Below the pieces are notes generated by a model. The model worked only from the letters and a program-made list of their open reading frames with translations. It was not told the DNA's origin and ran no database searches. A DNA stretch of 64,000 nucleotides from Larus michahellis (lineage: Eukaryota > Chordata > Aves > Charadriiformes > Laridae): the NCBI RefSeq assembly GCF_964199755.1, contig NC_133904.1:930001-994000 (forward strand), given 5' to 3'. Below are positions 1-11,600 of this stretch, piece after piece (within the stretch, counting starts at the first letter, position 1; every line of letters starts with the position of its first letter). A program made the position numbers and the translations under genes.

Positions 1-3000
1 TTCTGGCATCAACAGTCTTTGCATGAAGCAAAGCTACAATCCATCAGGTTTTATTTTCGTCTTATTAGTCCCCAGGGTGAGACTTAAGTGTTCCTCTGAC
101 ATGAGTCCGGATCAAATTGTGCACACCAAAATTGACACCGATAACCAGGGGAGTCTCAACTATGTGCATTACTCGAGTCTTGAATGTAGAGTTGTGCAAC
201 TTAAGCAGTTAATCTTGTAGCTGTATCATTTATTCCAATTTTATGTATTTTTTTAGAAAACAACATCCTATTTCCACAGTTCTTAATGATTTCATTTGTG
301 GTCCTTCGCTTGATTGTGGTAATCATGTGTTAATTTCACATGTCCATATGTATTCTGTTCTAGGTCTGAGCATTCTTGGTTCCGAGAGCAAAATAACGTC
401 TTTCTTAATTATTTTGACAATACGTGTTCAATCTTTTCTTTTTTTCTCCTTGAATTGCTATATAGCTAGAATAGCTTGGTATTATCGGCTTCCTTTCCAC
501 CTTTGATTCATTTCACTTTCCATTTTTTTCATTACTTTTGAAATGTATCAGAAAGCCTGAATGTTTCAAGACCTGATTAAAAATCTCCCAAACCAAGAGT
601 GGTATCAACCAAAGGCACGCTGAGGAGACATACCTGCTTTAAACAACGCACGTAGCTGCGTTACCAGAGATCAGGAGGTATGTGAGAGCTGTGCGGAGGG
701 GGAACAGGTCGCAGCGCTGGCGGCGGCAGGGCCGGGTCAGTTGTGGGGACAGTCTGCTCTCGCTCGCTGCGAGGAGCCCAGTGTCCGTTGGTAGCACAGC
801 AGCCCCCCTCCCAGGCGCGGCGCTTCCCCACACCTGAGCTGGAGGGCAGTTGTACTGGTTGGGTTGGCGCAGCTGGAAAAGCATCGAGCCCCCGTGGGGA
901 GAGGGACCAGGAGGGAGTGGATGAGGAGAAGGTGGAGTGGGCGGAAATCTCGTCAACCCCTCTGCCTCCAGCAGAGCAGTAATGTGGGCCCGCTCTGAAA
1001 CCGCCGTGAACGGCAGAGCTTGTTTGTTCAGGAGGGAAAGCTGTCCAGAAACACAAAAATATTGGGACTCTACTGAGCGAATACCCATATTCCTTTATTT
1101 TTCCTTCTGGCTCCGGCTTCCTTACAGCATCACATTGCAAAGCGTACCCTTTATTCTTTGTCTAAACCCACTTGAATCAACCACGTATCGTTAGTATATT
1201 AAAGTAGAAGATAAGATTCATAACTTCACAATTTATAGGAAAAGGAAGGCGAGCCCCTGCCCGTGATACGATGCCTGTATGGCAGGGAATTGTGGCTACT
1301 GAACCAGTCGAGTGACCCTTGCTGTCCTCTTGCTTCGGAGCGAGGACTGGAGTAGCGCTGAGTACACCTAAGTGGGGAATTAGAAAAGTTAACTGTGCCT
1401 TTTTCCCTCCCCTCGGTGTGCTGTGCTCCCGTTAGCTTCCACTTGAAGGACGTGGAGAGCACACCTTTGCAAAGCTGAAGTTTCAATGTAAAACGAATGT
1501 TTGCGTAGTTGAAATGAATCTAGTACAGATAGCTAAATTATAACTTAATAGAACTCAAGAAGTCAAGGCCAGAAAGTAAACATTCACAACCTAATGTCAC
1601 TTTTAAAAATGGACAATACCTACTGGTATGATACAGCTCAGTTGGACAAGTTTGTTCTGGCAGGTGCCAAGAGAAACTAATCATTCTTCTATTAAAATAA
1701 TGTCTTCCGCTGTAAGTAGAGTGTTAAGCTAAACAGGCAGTGTTTTTGTGGTGAAAGGACTTCTGTGGATGCATGTGGCAAAGACAACAGATGGTACCTT
1801 TGATCTGCAGTCATGCCACTTCCATGGTTCGTGCCATACACTTGTTTAAACTCATTGTCAAAGACCGATACAAAGAAGAAATAAAGCAATGGCAGTCCCC
1901 AGGCACCGCGGGGAGCGTCAGCCGCAGTGCACAGCCCGCTGTTACGGGCCTCGCCTCCCGAGAGCGAGGTAAATGTCTTTGGTTTTAGGCGGCCAGCGCC
2001 GCTGTCTGGCACCAGTAATCCACCCAAGGTGCGTCCTCACAGTCTTCAGGCAAAAAGATTGGCTTGAGGATTGGAGTTAAAAGGGAGTTTAAAATCCATT
2101 CTGTGAATAGTATGAAGTTGAAATGTGCCGACTGACAGGGAAACCTGGGACGGCAGCAGCGTTCCCAGCAGCCCGGGCTGATGGAATGCTGGCAGCCTCT
2201 CTCCTCCTTCTCCTTCCCTCCCAGGGTCACATTTGTCACCCGCTGCCTTCTGCTAGTGCTGGTGCTCGTGCAGCCGCCTGGTGAGGCTGCGCCGGGAGCT
2301 GATCAGCCAAAATCTAACCTGATAGAATACAGGGAGAGGTTGTGGCAACGAGGGCTCCAGGCCTTACAGCAGGTAGAGCTCCAGGGAGCGGCAGCTGAGT
2401 GGAGGTTCGTGGGAAGACAGTTTTTCTGGAAAAAATAACAGTTGCGTTAGACTGGTTCGGGTGGAGAACAGTGTCGCCGTGTGTCTTGACGACGCTGAAG
2501 GACTGCTCTCAAAGATTCGATTACACCAAACCCACGTCATTTCAGATTTGCGTCTTGGGTTCTTGATACTTAAATCAAATCACAAACAAGTTAAATGGCT
2601 GAGGAGAAGTAGCATAGGGGCATCATTTTCTTAGCTAGTGGTCATAATTTTGTAAAAAAATAAAAAATAAATTAAAAAAAAAAATCCAAAACATTGGCAG
2701 CAAGCGTTTTTGTTTGGAAGCAAGCAAGGATGGTCTGCTAAAGATTAACTTGTATAGATTTTGTGAAGCACATCACTATTTTGGTTGTCTTGACTGTGTA
2801 ATGTAATATTGTTTTGCTTTATTTTTTTGATACTTGCAAAGATGTCATTGTACTGATAGGCTGAATCTTGTAAAATACAATTGGAAGAGAACTCACGTTC
2901 TACAAATTTGTGTTTCTTCTGCAATCATTTCTAGTATATAGAATCATAAAGATTTATATTAAATATTTATGCTCTGGCTACTGTTTTCATGATTTTTAGC

Positions 3001-3377
3001 TGCTATCCTCCTCCATTGAAGCCTGTTTGCTGTAAAGCAGGACATTCCTCACATCACTTTTCAGCCTTTAAAATGGAAGGAAAAGAAGTGTTGGGTATGT
3101 GTTTTAAAAGCTAAGGATACTGGAGGCCAAACAAGAAAAAAAAATAGATGTGGTTTATGCACTAAAATTGTCACGGCACATTCTTTTAAGATGGTCTTGC
3201 TTAGAGTCTGATTTTCAACGTGATACGTATTCCAGTGGATATCTTTGTAAAATGACCACAAGGCCCGATCTGTCTCATTTTTATTTGTTTCTCCTCCTAA
3301 GCAGAAACCTTTAGATTTCTCCAAACCGAGAAGGGGGTGGTTTCTCAGAAGGCAGGAGTTCCTCTGACTCAGAGCTG

Positions 3378-3450
3378 TGCTGAGCAGCATTTTTTTTCTT
3401 TGTGCCTTAATTTCCGCATCTATACAATGGGAAAAATACTTTGCTGTTTT
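3378..3450 (+). repeat. MIR/L2-like ancient repeat relic
   Basis: GTGCCTTAATTTCCGCATCT followed by ATACAATGGG matches the familiar MIR/CORE-type segment that reads 'cctcagtttcctcatctgtaaaatggg'. It is heavily decayed, and only the best kept core is visible. A repeat-library search would settle the family. Confidence 0.55.
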
Positions 3451-4698
3451 AATCCAAATGTTTAAATTACTCTAAATATGTTGTGTAAATACATAATATT
3501 TTTACAATTAACATGTTCCCAGTCATTGCAGAATTCTTGGCGGTTCCATAATTATCCTCACCACATACTGAGCTTACAAAACTCTATAGACGTGGTGAGG
3601 ATATAACTTACGACATCATTTGATCTACAGTTATGTCTCCATTGTTATTTATATTGCCTGGTAAATGGGTAACAACAAAAAAAGGATGGCAGATTTGGAA
3701 GTAATTTTTTTTTTGTATCGTGTATCATTCCGCTTATTATATGGAAGACACGTGTTCTTCTAAAAGTATTATCTTCAGAGACAATAGATCCTCCTCTTCC
3801 ACTTTAATTGCTCAGATTCTCGCAGAAATCACAGAGTTGGGAGGTGGCAGTGAAGTACACTGGATGAAGTGAATGTTTCCAGCTTTTATGGGTTTGATGT
3901 TATTTGACAAGGTGGAAAGAAACATACCACCCACAAGCTGGGCTGGAGGGGGCTCAGGGGGCCTGGTCTGTAGCCCCCAGGCACATCATGGCTTTGGGGT
4001 TTAATCCTGAGATAAAGGTGTCCTCTGCTTCTAACCTGCTCCATCAGCAGCATCCAAACACTGCGGAGCATCAAACGTCACCAGGTCTGTGACAGAGGTC
4101 TGCTCACCTCTGACTACCCAGAGCTCTGGAGTCACCGCGGTCTCTCTCCCCAGGTCTGGGCAGAGCCATCTAAAGGGATGAGACGGGCCTGAGGGTTTCA
4201 AAGTAAAACGTTCCGTGGGCTCGGTGGGAGGAGGTTGGAAAAGAGTGAGGACTTGCAGTTGGGGTTGTGTCCTGGGTCTGCAGCCTTTCCGTCCCCAGAG
4301 TCTGTCTTCAGTCTGATGATCCAGTGTTGTATTTGGGGACACTTCATTCTCGTGGGCGATCCTTACACTCCTGCTGCATTTGGTTAAAGTCCGCTACTGC
4401 GTTTGTAGTGAAGGACTTGCCCATGCTCCTCTGGTGCTCACAAGGCCGCGATCTCTCAGGGATCTGAGCTAAAAATCACACCCTAAACAGCCTCATGGGG
4501 ATAAACTGTGAAAGTGCATTCTGGCTGCCAGACTGTCGCAAGTAACGCTGAAACCATTTGCCCATGATTCCTCCTGGATTTCATTTCCTGAAAACTAGGA
4601 AATGACTAAGTCGTAACCTACCTTTACTATAATCTTATCCTATTATTTAGGGGACTAGGAGACACTTTATTGCAACATTCAGGAATCAGACTTCAACT

Positions 4699-4784
4699 AT
4701 TTTTTCTTTTTCTTTCTTTCTTTTCTTTCTTTCTTTCTTTCTTTCTTTCTTTCCTTTCTTTCTTTCTTTTTCTTTTTCTTTCTC
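4699..4784 (+). repeat. (CTTT)n pyrimidine microsatellite
   Basis: Near-pure C/T tract built from CTTT units with a few TTTTC and CCTTT breaks, about 85 bp. It lies about 350 bp before the EIF3J CpG island and is probably length-variable between individuals. Confidence 0.95.
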
Positions 4785-5605
4785 CCACTCAGGCATATAA
4801 TCAATTCCGTTACATTACTCGTGTAGCGCATTTCCAGCAGGACTGCCAGCTGACACCCCGGGCTCTTCATACAATAGTGGTGTGAGAAGTGTTTAAAAAT
4901 CGCCGGCTTCCGTGTACAGAGCAGTTGCGCAGGTATGAAATGTGACTGCTTTAACCTTGCCTGTGATCTGAAGTAGTAGCATGGGCCGAGTATAGAAACG
5001 GTTATAGTCATGTAAAAATTCTCAGAGTAACACAGCTTTTTGCTTCCCTCTTCTTCAGAGGGCAATGTACCAGCACGCCGGCCCCAGTAACACCTGTCGT
5101 TCAAAACACGGCCTGCTTTATTGCCCTTGCGTGGACACACTCAACCGCAGGGCAGAAACCAACCTGGATCTCTGAGCGGGTGCCGTCAGACCCGTCCCCG
5201 CCGGTGGGAGCTCAGAACTCGGCCTATCTGTCCTGCCGGGCGGCGGGGCGGGGCGGCTCCCCTCAGGCCGCAGCTGCCGCTCCCCGATAGCGCCGCAGAG
5301 CCGGCGGGGAAGGGGCCCTTCCCTCGGGAGAGCACCGCGCCCGAGGGCCCCCGACCGGGCGTGGGGAGCGTGCGGGCGGCGAGGGGCGGCCGCGTCCCGC
5401 CATCCGCCCGCCATGGCGCCCTCACGGCCCGGCCCGCCCCGCGCTGGGCGGGGCTCGGGGGGGAGTGCGCGCGGGCGGGGCGCGGGGCGCGGCTCCGGCA
5501 GTCCGCCGCCGTCCCGGCGTGCCCCGCGCGCGGCGCTGGCTGGGGCCGCTCTGGCGCGGCCGCCTCACCGTGCCTGCTGCGAGCGCCGGCGGCTCGGCGG
5601 GGAAG

Positions 5606-5633
5606 ATGGCGGCGGAGGCGGCGGATTCCTGGG
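5606..5633 (+). CDS. EIF3J: EIF3J coding exon 1
   Basis: Residues 1-10 (MAAEAADSW plus the first base of Asp). The donor is G|GTAGGT. The start codon lies inside AAGATGGCGGC, a YY1-type motif. Confidence 0.93.
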
Positions 5634-8600
5634 GTAGGTGGCGGTCGCCGCGCCCCCCGCCCGCCGTCGGCCGCTCTCCTTCACCCGCTCTCCTCTCCCC
5701 CACAGACGCCGACAGCTTCGAGGTGGTGGAGCCGGTGGCGAAGCGGCTGGTGCCGGGAGTGGCCGGGGACCGCTGGGCCGGCGAGGATGAGGAGGACGAC
5801 GTGAAGGTGCGGCCGGGCGGGCCTTCGCCGGGCCCTCGCGGCGTGGGGTGGCCCCGCGGTCGGCCTCGCCGGCCGGCCGCGGCGCGGGGGCGGCGGGGAG
5901 CGGGCCGGGCCCGCCTCAGGCCGCTGCCATATGGTGCCGCGTGTGCGGGGGACGCGGGCCCGCGGCGGCGCGGCCCGGCCCGGGGCAGGGGCGGCCCGGG
6001 CGGCGGGTGAGGAAACCTCCCGCCGGGTGGGTCGGACTCGTCGGGCCGGCTGGATTCACGCGTCTCCGGCGGTGAGGCGCTGGCCCGGGGCGGGGTGGAG
6101 CGGCGGGGCGGCCCGGGCCTGTGCGGAGAGGACTCTCGGGTGTTGGTGCCCTGAAAGGGCAGCGGTGGGTTGCGGATGACAAGTCAAAATGCCAAGTGGA
6201 AAACGAGTCCCCGTGTCCCTCAGTCCCCGCTCGGAGCGGGCGTTTCTGCCTGCCCTTCGTTCCCTGCCTGGGTCTTCCAGGGGAGAAGAGGCGGACGCTT
6301 TTCAGGCCTCAGGAGGTGTCTCCTGTTCTCTGGGAGATCATCCACCTGCTGCTTCCCAGCTGTTTCTGGGCAGCTTTCTGTGACTGGCTAGTTTCTCCTT
6401 GCTTTTTGTAGCCCTTCAGATTCGTAGTTTTCAGTATGGTGTGCTGGGTGAGACACGTGTATGGCGTGAGGGTTGGATTTAATGAAAGCAGTGCTGTATT
6501 TTTGCTTCTGCTATCGACCAGAAACTTCTGTGTCGTGGCAGCGTGTCTTTTCCAGCCCTTTTTCCTACTTCTTCACACACACACCCTTCCCCCGCCCCGG
6601 CCCCACTGCCACAGTTGGAAAGTACAGCGGTCTTACTGCGCAGTTTCAGATTTGGTAGGGCCCATGTCACTTAAAATAAGTTTACTTAAGGCACTATTTG
6701 AAACAGATTTTTACTGTGTTTCAAAGAGTGATGGCTGCATAGAATCAGTATTAAAATGTGCAGGTGTTCATTTCTGATGCTTATGAAAGCAGACCTTCCC
6801 TTAAAAGCTTGTTTTCTCCTCCTTACTTCCAGCTGCCGCTTAGCAAGCCGGGGGGCTGGATGGTGGATGCCGCAGAACCCTCCGTTTGCTCCACATTCAC
6901 ACAGACAGTAGGCAAAACGATACTAGGGAACATCCAGGGAACGTGCTTGATGAAGCTTGTAAGGGATGGAAATAGGTCAGCCGAAAAAGACCTTTATGTT
7001 TCAAATCGAGGTGCTGAGGTACTGTAATAGACAATCTCCCGAGGTGACTTGGTCACTGTAGCATGGTCACAAGTGCGAAGCTTTCTGAAGTAGAGTATTG
7101 CTGTTACTGGGAGAGGACTCTTGTTGGGTTTGTTATTTAGGCCCTTGGCTCTGTTACCAGAATCTCTGAAAACCATCAACACAGTTGTCCTTGCAGCTTA
7201 GGGTGGGTATTCTTTTTATAAATAGTACAAAAAAAGTAGTTCATCTTCTCTTACAAAAATTTATTTACTTTTTTTTGTTGTAAGATATAGACTGTCCATT
7301 TTCTTTCTTTAATTTAATAACACCCGCACCCTATGGTTATCATAGGTGTCACATTACAGCAGGCAAAATAAGTAAAGGTATCTCTGTATACAGTAACTAC
7401 AGTCATTTGTAAAGAGTGTGGTTAGAATGCAACACTATATATGTAGTTTATATACGTATATGCGTATATATACACATATCTTGGACTCGGTTGTCTCTGA
7501 GGCTTTGCTTTTCCTCCTTTCTTTGAAAGTGAGGAACTTTTCTTGCTATGATAGAATGTGTGCAGGAGAACCAGAGTCTAAAGTTTTTTTCTCTTGAAGA
7601 CGCCTGTGCTTTCTGTGGCTGTTTTAGTTAAGGAACACTTTTCCCACCTGTAGTGAGAATGCAACTGTTTAACTCTTTCTGAGGGATTATGGTTTTAATA
7701 CTGGAGCTGCATCTAGAGAGAAGGACCGGTCCAGCAAAGAAAGCTGTTTTGCTTTACTTTGATTTGCTTTCCCTGTATAAACACCAAACAGATCACAGAA
7801 CTGGGCTTGGGAGGTGGCTGAGTCGGCTCCAGGTACCTTGTTTGCAAGGGTCCACCTTGGGGAAGTACCCGCATAAGAAAAAATTTTAGACGTGGTCTAA
7901 AATAGAACAAAGTGTTTTCTGACCATGAGTTTGTCTTCAGGCTGGTATTTCACACCTTGGAATGTGTTTTATATATTCAGCTTCTGTATTTTATTTTGGA
8001 AGGCTTTTTTAATAATGAACTTAAAATAACTGTTCAGGAAACTTTGACTTCCCCAGATTTAAAATTAGCATCTTCATCAGTAACAAAACTACTCTCTGGG
8101 GTTACCCAGACCACACGTTTCCCAGAAGACAGGCGTCTTGCCAAGGAATTTTCATCTATTTACTCTTGGGCAATTCTGTGCTTAACAAAGCCAAAACTGG
8201 GAAATGTGCGTGTTATCATCCAGGCGACAGCCTTTGTCATGGTACAGTCGTTTCTCTTTGAAGGAGAGCATTCGGGTTTAGCTGGGAATCTGAATGCTGG
8301 AGTGCCTGTCACTTTCCAATCATGTCTTCTGGTTTTGGGGGGAATAATGTGTATTATCATATATTTAAGGTACTTCTGATGGGGCGTATGAAATTGTAAG
8401 AGAGCTGCTCTTATCAAGGGTTTATTTTTGTGAAATGGAAGATGTTTTCAATAGCCTTGTTCTAGATAAGTGTGGGTAAATGACTATTGTTGAAATACTT
8501 CAAAGTTTTAAGCTACTTTAGTGGATGTATTTTGGAGTAAAGATGTACTCCTTGAATTACTTAGTGCAGATGCAACACCAAAGCGATTTTCTTTCCCTCC

Positions 8601-11600
8601 AAGAGAGTTCACTCGAATCTGTAAAACATGGGAACAGGTGTATATTTGGATGCTCCTTCAACCCCAGTAAAAAAAACAACCAAACAAACAAAAACCAACA
8701 AAAAAACCACACAAAACCCCCATATTAATCATGTTCTATTGCTGTTTAAAAAAAATATCTTGGAGAAGAGTGAGGCAGTGTTCCGCGCAGCTGGGAGACC
8801 GGCATAGCTTGGCATGCCAGGTTGAGGAGTGACTCCTCAGGCGGTGATGTCTCGGGGGTCGCCCCACCAGGAGCGTTCCTCCGAGGACGCTGAGCTGGTG
8901 TCGCCTGTCCCCGGTTCCAGCAGCGCTGTTCTGCTGGTGGGGCTGTAGGCAGGATCCTGGCAGTCAACGATCCCTTCGGTTAAAGCCGAGATCTTAAATT
9001 CCACCTAACAGCTCAGGGGAGGTTGGGCCGGGCTGTCACACCGTCCTCCCAAGGGTCTGCTATTTCCACGTTGCTGCATCATCCCAGCTTTGCAAGCTGG
9101 AACTGTCACCGTGCCTGCCCCCGAGCGGGGACGTGGTCTGCTGCGGGGAAGGAGTGTGTCTGTCATGGCGTGAAAGTCCTTGCCCACGCACCCTCTGTAA
9201 CGTCTCCCAAACACGCAGTGGTTTCCTTTAATCCCTTGAGTACCTTTACACCATGGACAGGCTGCCCTTCCTCTGGGGTTTTGCACCATAAAATACTGAT
9301 TTTAAAATCTGTCTGTGAAGGACAGGGCAAGGGATAAGGCAGAAAGCTATAATGAAAAGAGCTATTTAAGAAGTGGGTGTAACAAACTCTTAATTAGATA
9401 TGAGCTAAAATAACGCTGCTCCAAATTCAAGTCAGCTTCTTGGAACGTGGAAGAGAAGCTGAATCCCTTACAAGTGCCAATTAACTTGAGTGAGCTGGTA
9501 GATGAACTCGGGTGTCTTCCTTGCTTGGATCAGCACATTGCAGTGAAATACCGAGTTCTTCTGCCAGTGTCTTTTATTTTGCCATGCCAGTAGCAACTCT
9601 TAGAAATTAATGGATAGCTTGCATGACCGGCTGCGTTACTGTTGTGAGGTGGAAATCACAAAAATCAGCATTTATGGTTTTTAAGTTTACCTACATGATG
9701 TACTGACAGTACGTGTGATTTTTGTGTAAACTAGGTCTCATCTTAAAAAACGTAGTCTCTTAAGCTTGCAAGCTGAGTTGAATCAGGTAACTAAAATTAG
9801 ATTCCTGTGAGATTTCTTGGCTTTAACTTCTGGTGTGTACATCATGTGGTACTCGGCATGTAACTTCAGATCAATTTTAGAGCATTGATTTCCACGCGGA
9901 GGCCATCCGCTTGAATTCAGAGTGGCATTAGGACAAGAATATATAGTCCTGTAACGGTTACCCAGGTAACTGTCAGGAAGAAACTGCAGAATCCCTGCTG
10001 GCATGGCAAGGTCTGCAGGTGACATCCGCAGGTCAGCGCTGTAGAAAACGATGCTTCCTCAGTACTTGGTTGAACCATACGTAGTGTTTTGAACCACGGA
10101 TCATCCGCCTGGGTACAGGACCACCAGGAATCTTGAACATGCTGAAGGTGAACGCTGGAGACAGAGTTACTGCAAACACTGCAGCTCAGACTGTTGAAAA
10201 TACACTGGAGAACGTGACGGCTGTTGAAGAACATTTAAGTGATTTGTTTGTGGGAAGAGTCTTCTGATAGCTCCTTTGCTTATTTAAAAAGCAGTAGTCG
10301 TTGGTCAAAACCTGGTCCAAAACAGGATCTTGTGGCACTTAAAAGTTGCTATTCGTGCCGAAAGCTGGCCCCTCTGTGTTCTCTGTCTGCTTACTGCCAC
10401 TTTCCCTGCTCCTGCAGCCAGCCTCGTCTGCTGCGCAGTGTCGGCAGCAGGTCCGGGTGGGTTCCCCCTGTGTGTGGCGGTTCCAGGGACAGCCCCTGGA
10501 ATGCTTTTCCCGGCTCAGGGGAGAGGGGCACGCTGGTGTCGCTCAGCGGCGGGGAGAACGGGTCTTTCGGTGATGGTGACAGCGTGTTCTGGTTTAAAAT
10601 GGTTTCTGCCGATTCATTGATTTGACTGTTGATGATTTTGTTTTTGTAACTGTATTGACATGAGCTTTCTGATTCCTTGAATAAAAGCTGCCTCTTTCAT
10701 GGCAAGGACCAGCTTGAAATGTCTTGGTCAACTCCCAAAAGCCGTGCCCTTGTACAGCTCCCCCGACTTCCTCCCCACTTCCTCGCGCCAACACGTCCGG
10801 TCAATGGATGTGTGAGCTTTTAAAGAGGTTGTATGTAAGCTCCTGGTCTGTGTATTTGTTACCTAAACAAGTTGAAAGTATCTGTAAAAGAATCCTAATT
10901 AAAACGTATTTTGTAGGATAACTGGGATGATGAGGAGGAAGAGGAGGAAGTAAAGGAGACAGAGGTAAAACAAGGTAAGTCTTAAAAGTAATATGGGACT
11001 CTGTGTGCAGCGTCAGAACAGACACTGGTTTTGTCTCCAGCGTATCTAAAGAATCAAACCCACTTTCCAAATAGGGTTTGTTTTTGACAAAGCACGTCCT
11101 GTAACTCTCCCGGTGTTCAGGTGCCAGTAATTGAGTCTGTGACTTGCTCTTTGATTGGTGTTTCTAGAGTTGCGGAAAAATAATCAGTAGACCTCTTGAG
11201 GGCTGTATTGTTCAATGTTTTACAGAACCAAAAGTTTCAGAAAAGAAGAAAATAGCAGAAAAAATAAAAGAAAAAGAAAAGCTACAGAAGAAAAAGCAAG
11301 AGGAGCTTAAAAAAAGGGTAATTCCTTTTTTTTCTTCTGGGTCTCATAAAAGTCAGAGGGCAGGTTTGATTTTTTTCTTTTTTTTTTTTTTTTTTTGAGG
11401 TCGAACAAGGCCTGTAAAGTTCTTGACTATTCTGAACATCTGGGGGATGTTAGCTTTAATTTCTCCGTAATTCAAGCAGGTCATTGAAGCAATGCTTATC
11501 GCTGTTTCTTTTGTACGCACCGCATGATAAAACATGCAGTTGTGAAACTTAGAACTGAGGTGTTTCTTCCTCCTTCTTGTAAAATGAACGATTTATTAAA

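Larger units (their letters stand above)
1..5139. other. Non-coding flank upstream of EIF3J
   Basis: No exon was recognised. 1-640 is AT-rich. 690-1020 is an isolated GC-rich block with some CpG. 1030-2440 is mixed. 2450-3500 is AT-rich with AATAAA/ATTAAA-like words (for example within 2655-2680), as in a long 3' UTR. 3540-4690 shows nothing clear. In vertebrates CTDSPL2 lies just upstream of EIF3J in the same direction, so part of 1-3500 could be its 3' UTR. That is inference from synteny: its coding end is not in this window. Confidence 0.4.
5140..6130 (+). promoter_or_regulatory. CpG island promoter of EIF3J
   Basis: A dense C+G and CpG block starts near 5140, covers exons 1 and 2 and fades near 6130. 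It has several GC-box-like runs (for example GGGGCGGGGCGG near 5240) and no TATA box in a useful place. A YY1-type AAGATGGCGGC sits on the start codon. This is the usual form of a housekeeping promoter. The transcription start is not known from sequence. Long open frames here are by-products of GC richness. Confidence 0.8.
5807..10916 (+). other. EIF3J intron 2 (5.1 kb)
   Basis: The largest EIF3J intron. Its first 320 bp belong to the CpG island. Then come a TA-rich alternating stretch at 7430-7480, a C/A-rich simple tract at 8668-8722, and a moderately GC-rich patch at 8780-8960. No coding exon, tRNA or convincing snoRNA was seen. Confidence 0.7.

Noticed and set aside
639-1140. Overlapping minus-strand open frames of 149-159 codons
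   Set aside because: Both frames open because the DNA is GC-rich; no splice partners or family resemblance.
2181-2438. 85-codon frame with a Leu/Val-rich start that could pass for a signal peptide
   Set aside because: No homology recognised, no second exon, no matching promoter or poly(A) arrangement.
5121-5804. 227-codon plus-strand open frame over the EIF3J promoter
   Set aside because: Composition is GC-driven (Arg/Gly/Pro/Ala), it overlaps the true exons 1-2 in another frame, and it has no recognisable domain.
10629-10675. C/D-box snoRNA-like TGATGAT...CTGA in EIF3J intron 2
   Set aside because: Only about 45 nt apart, no terminal stem, no C'/D' pair.
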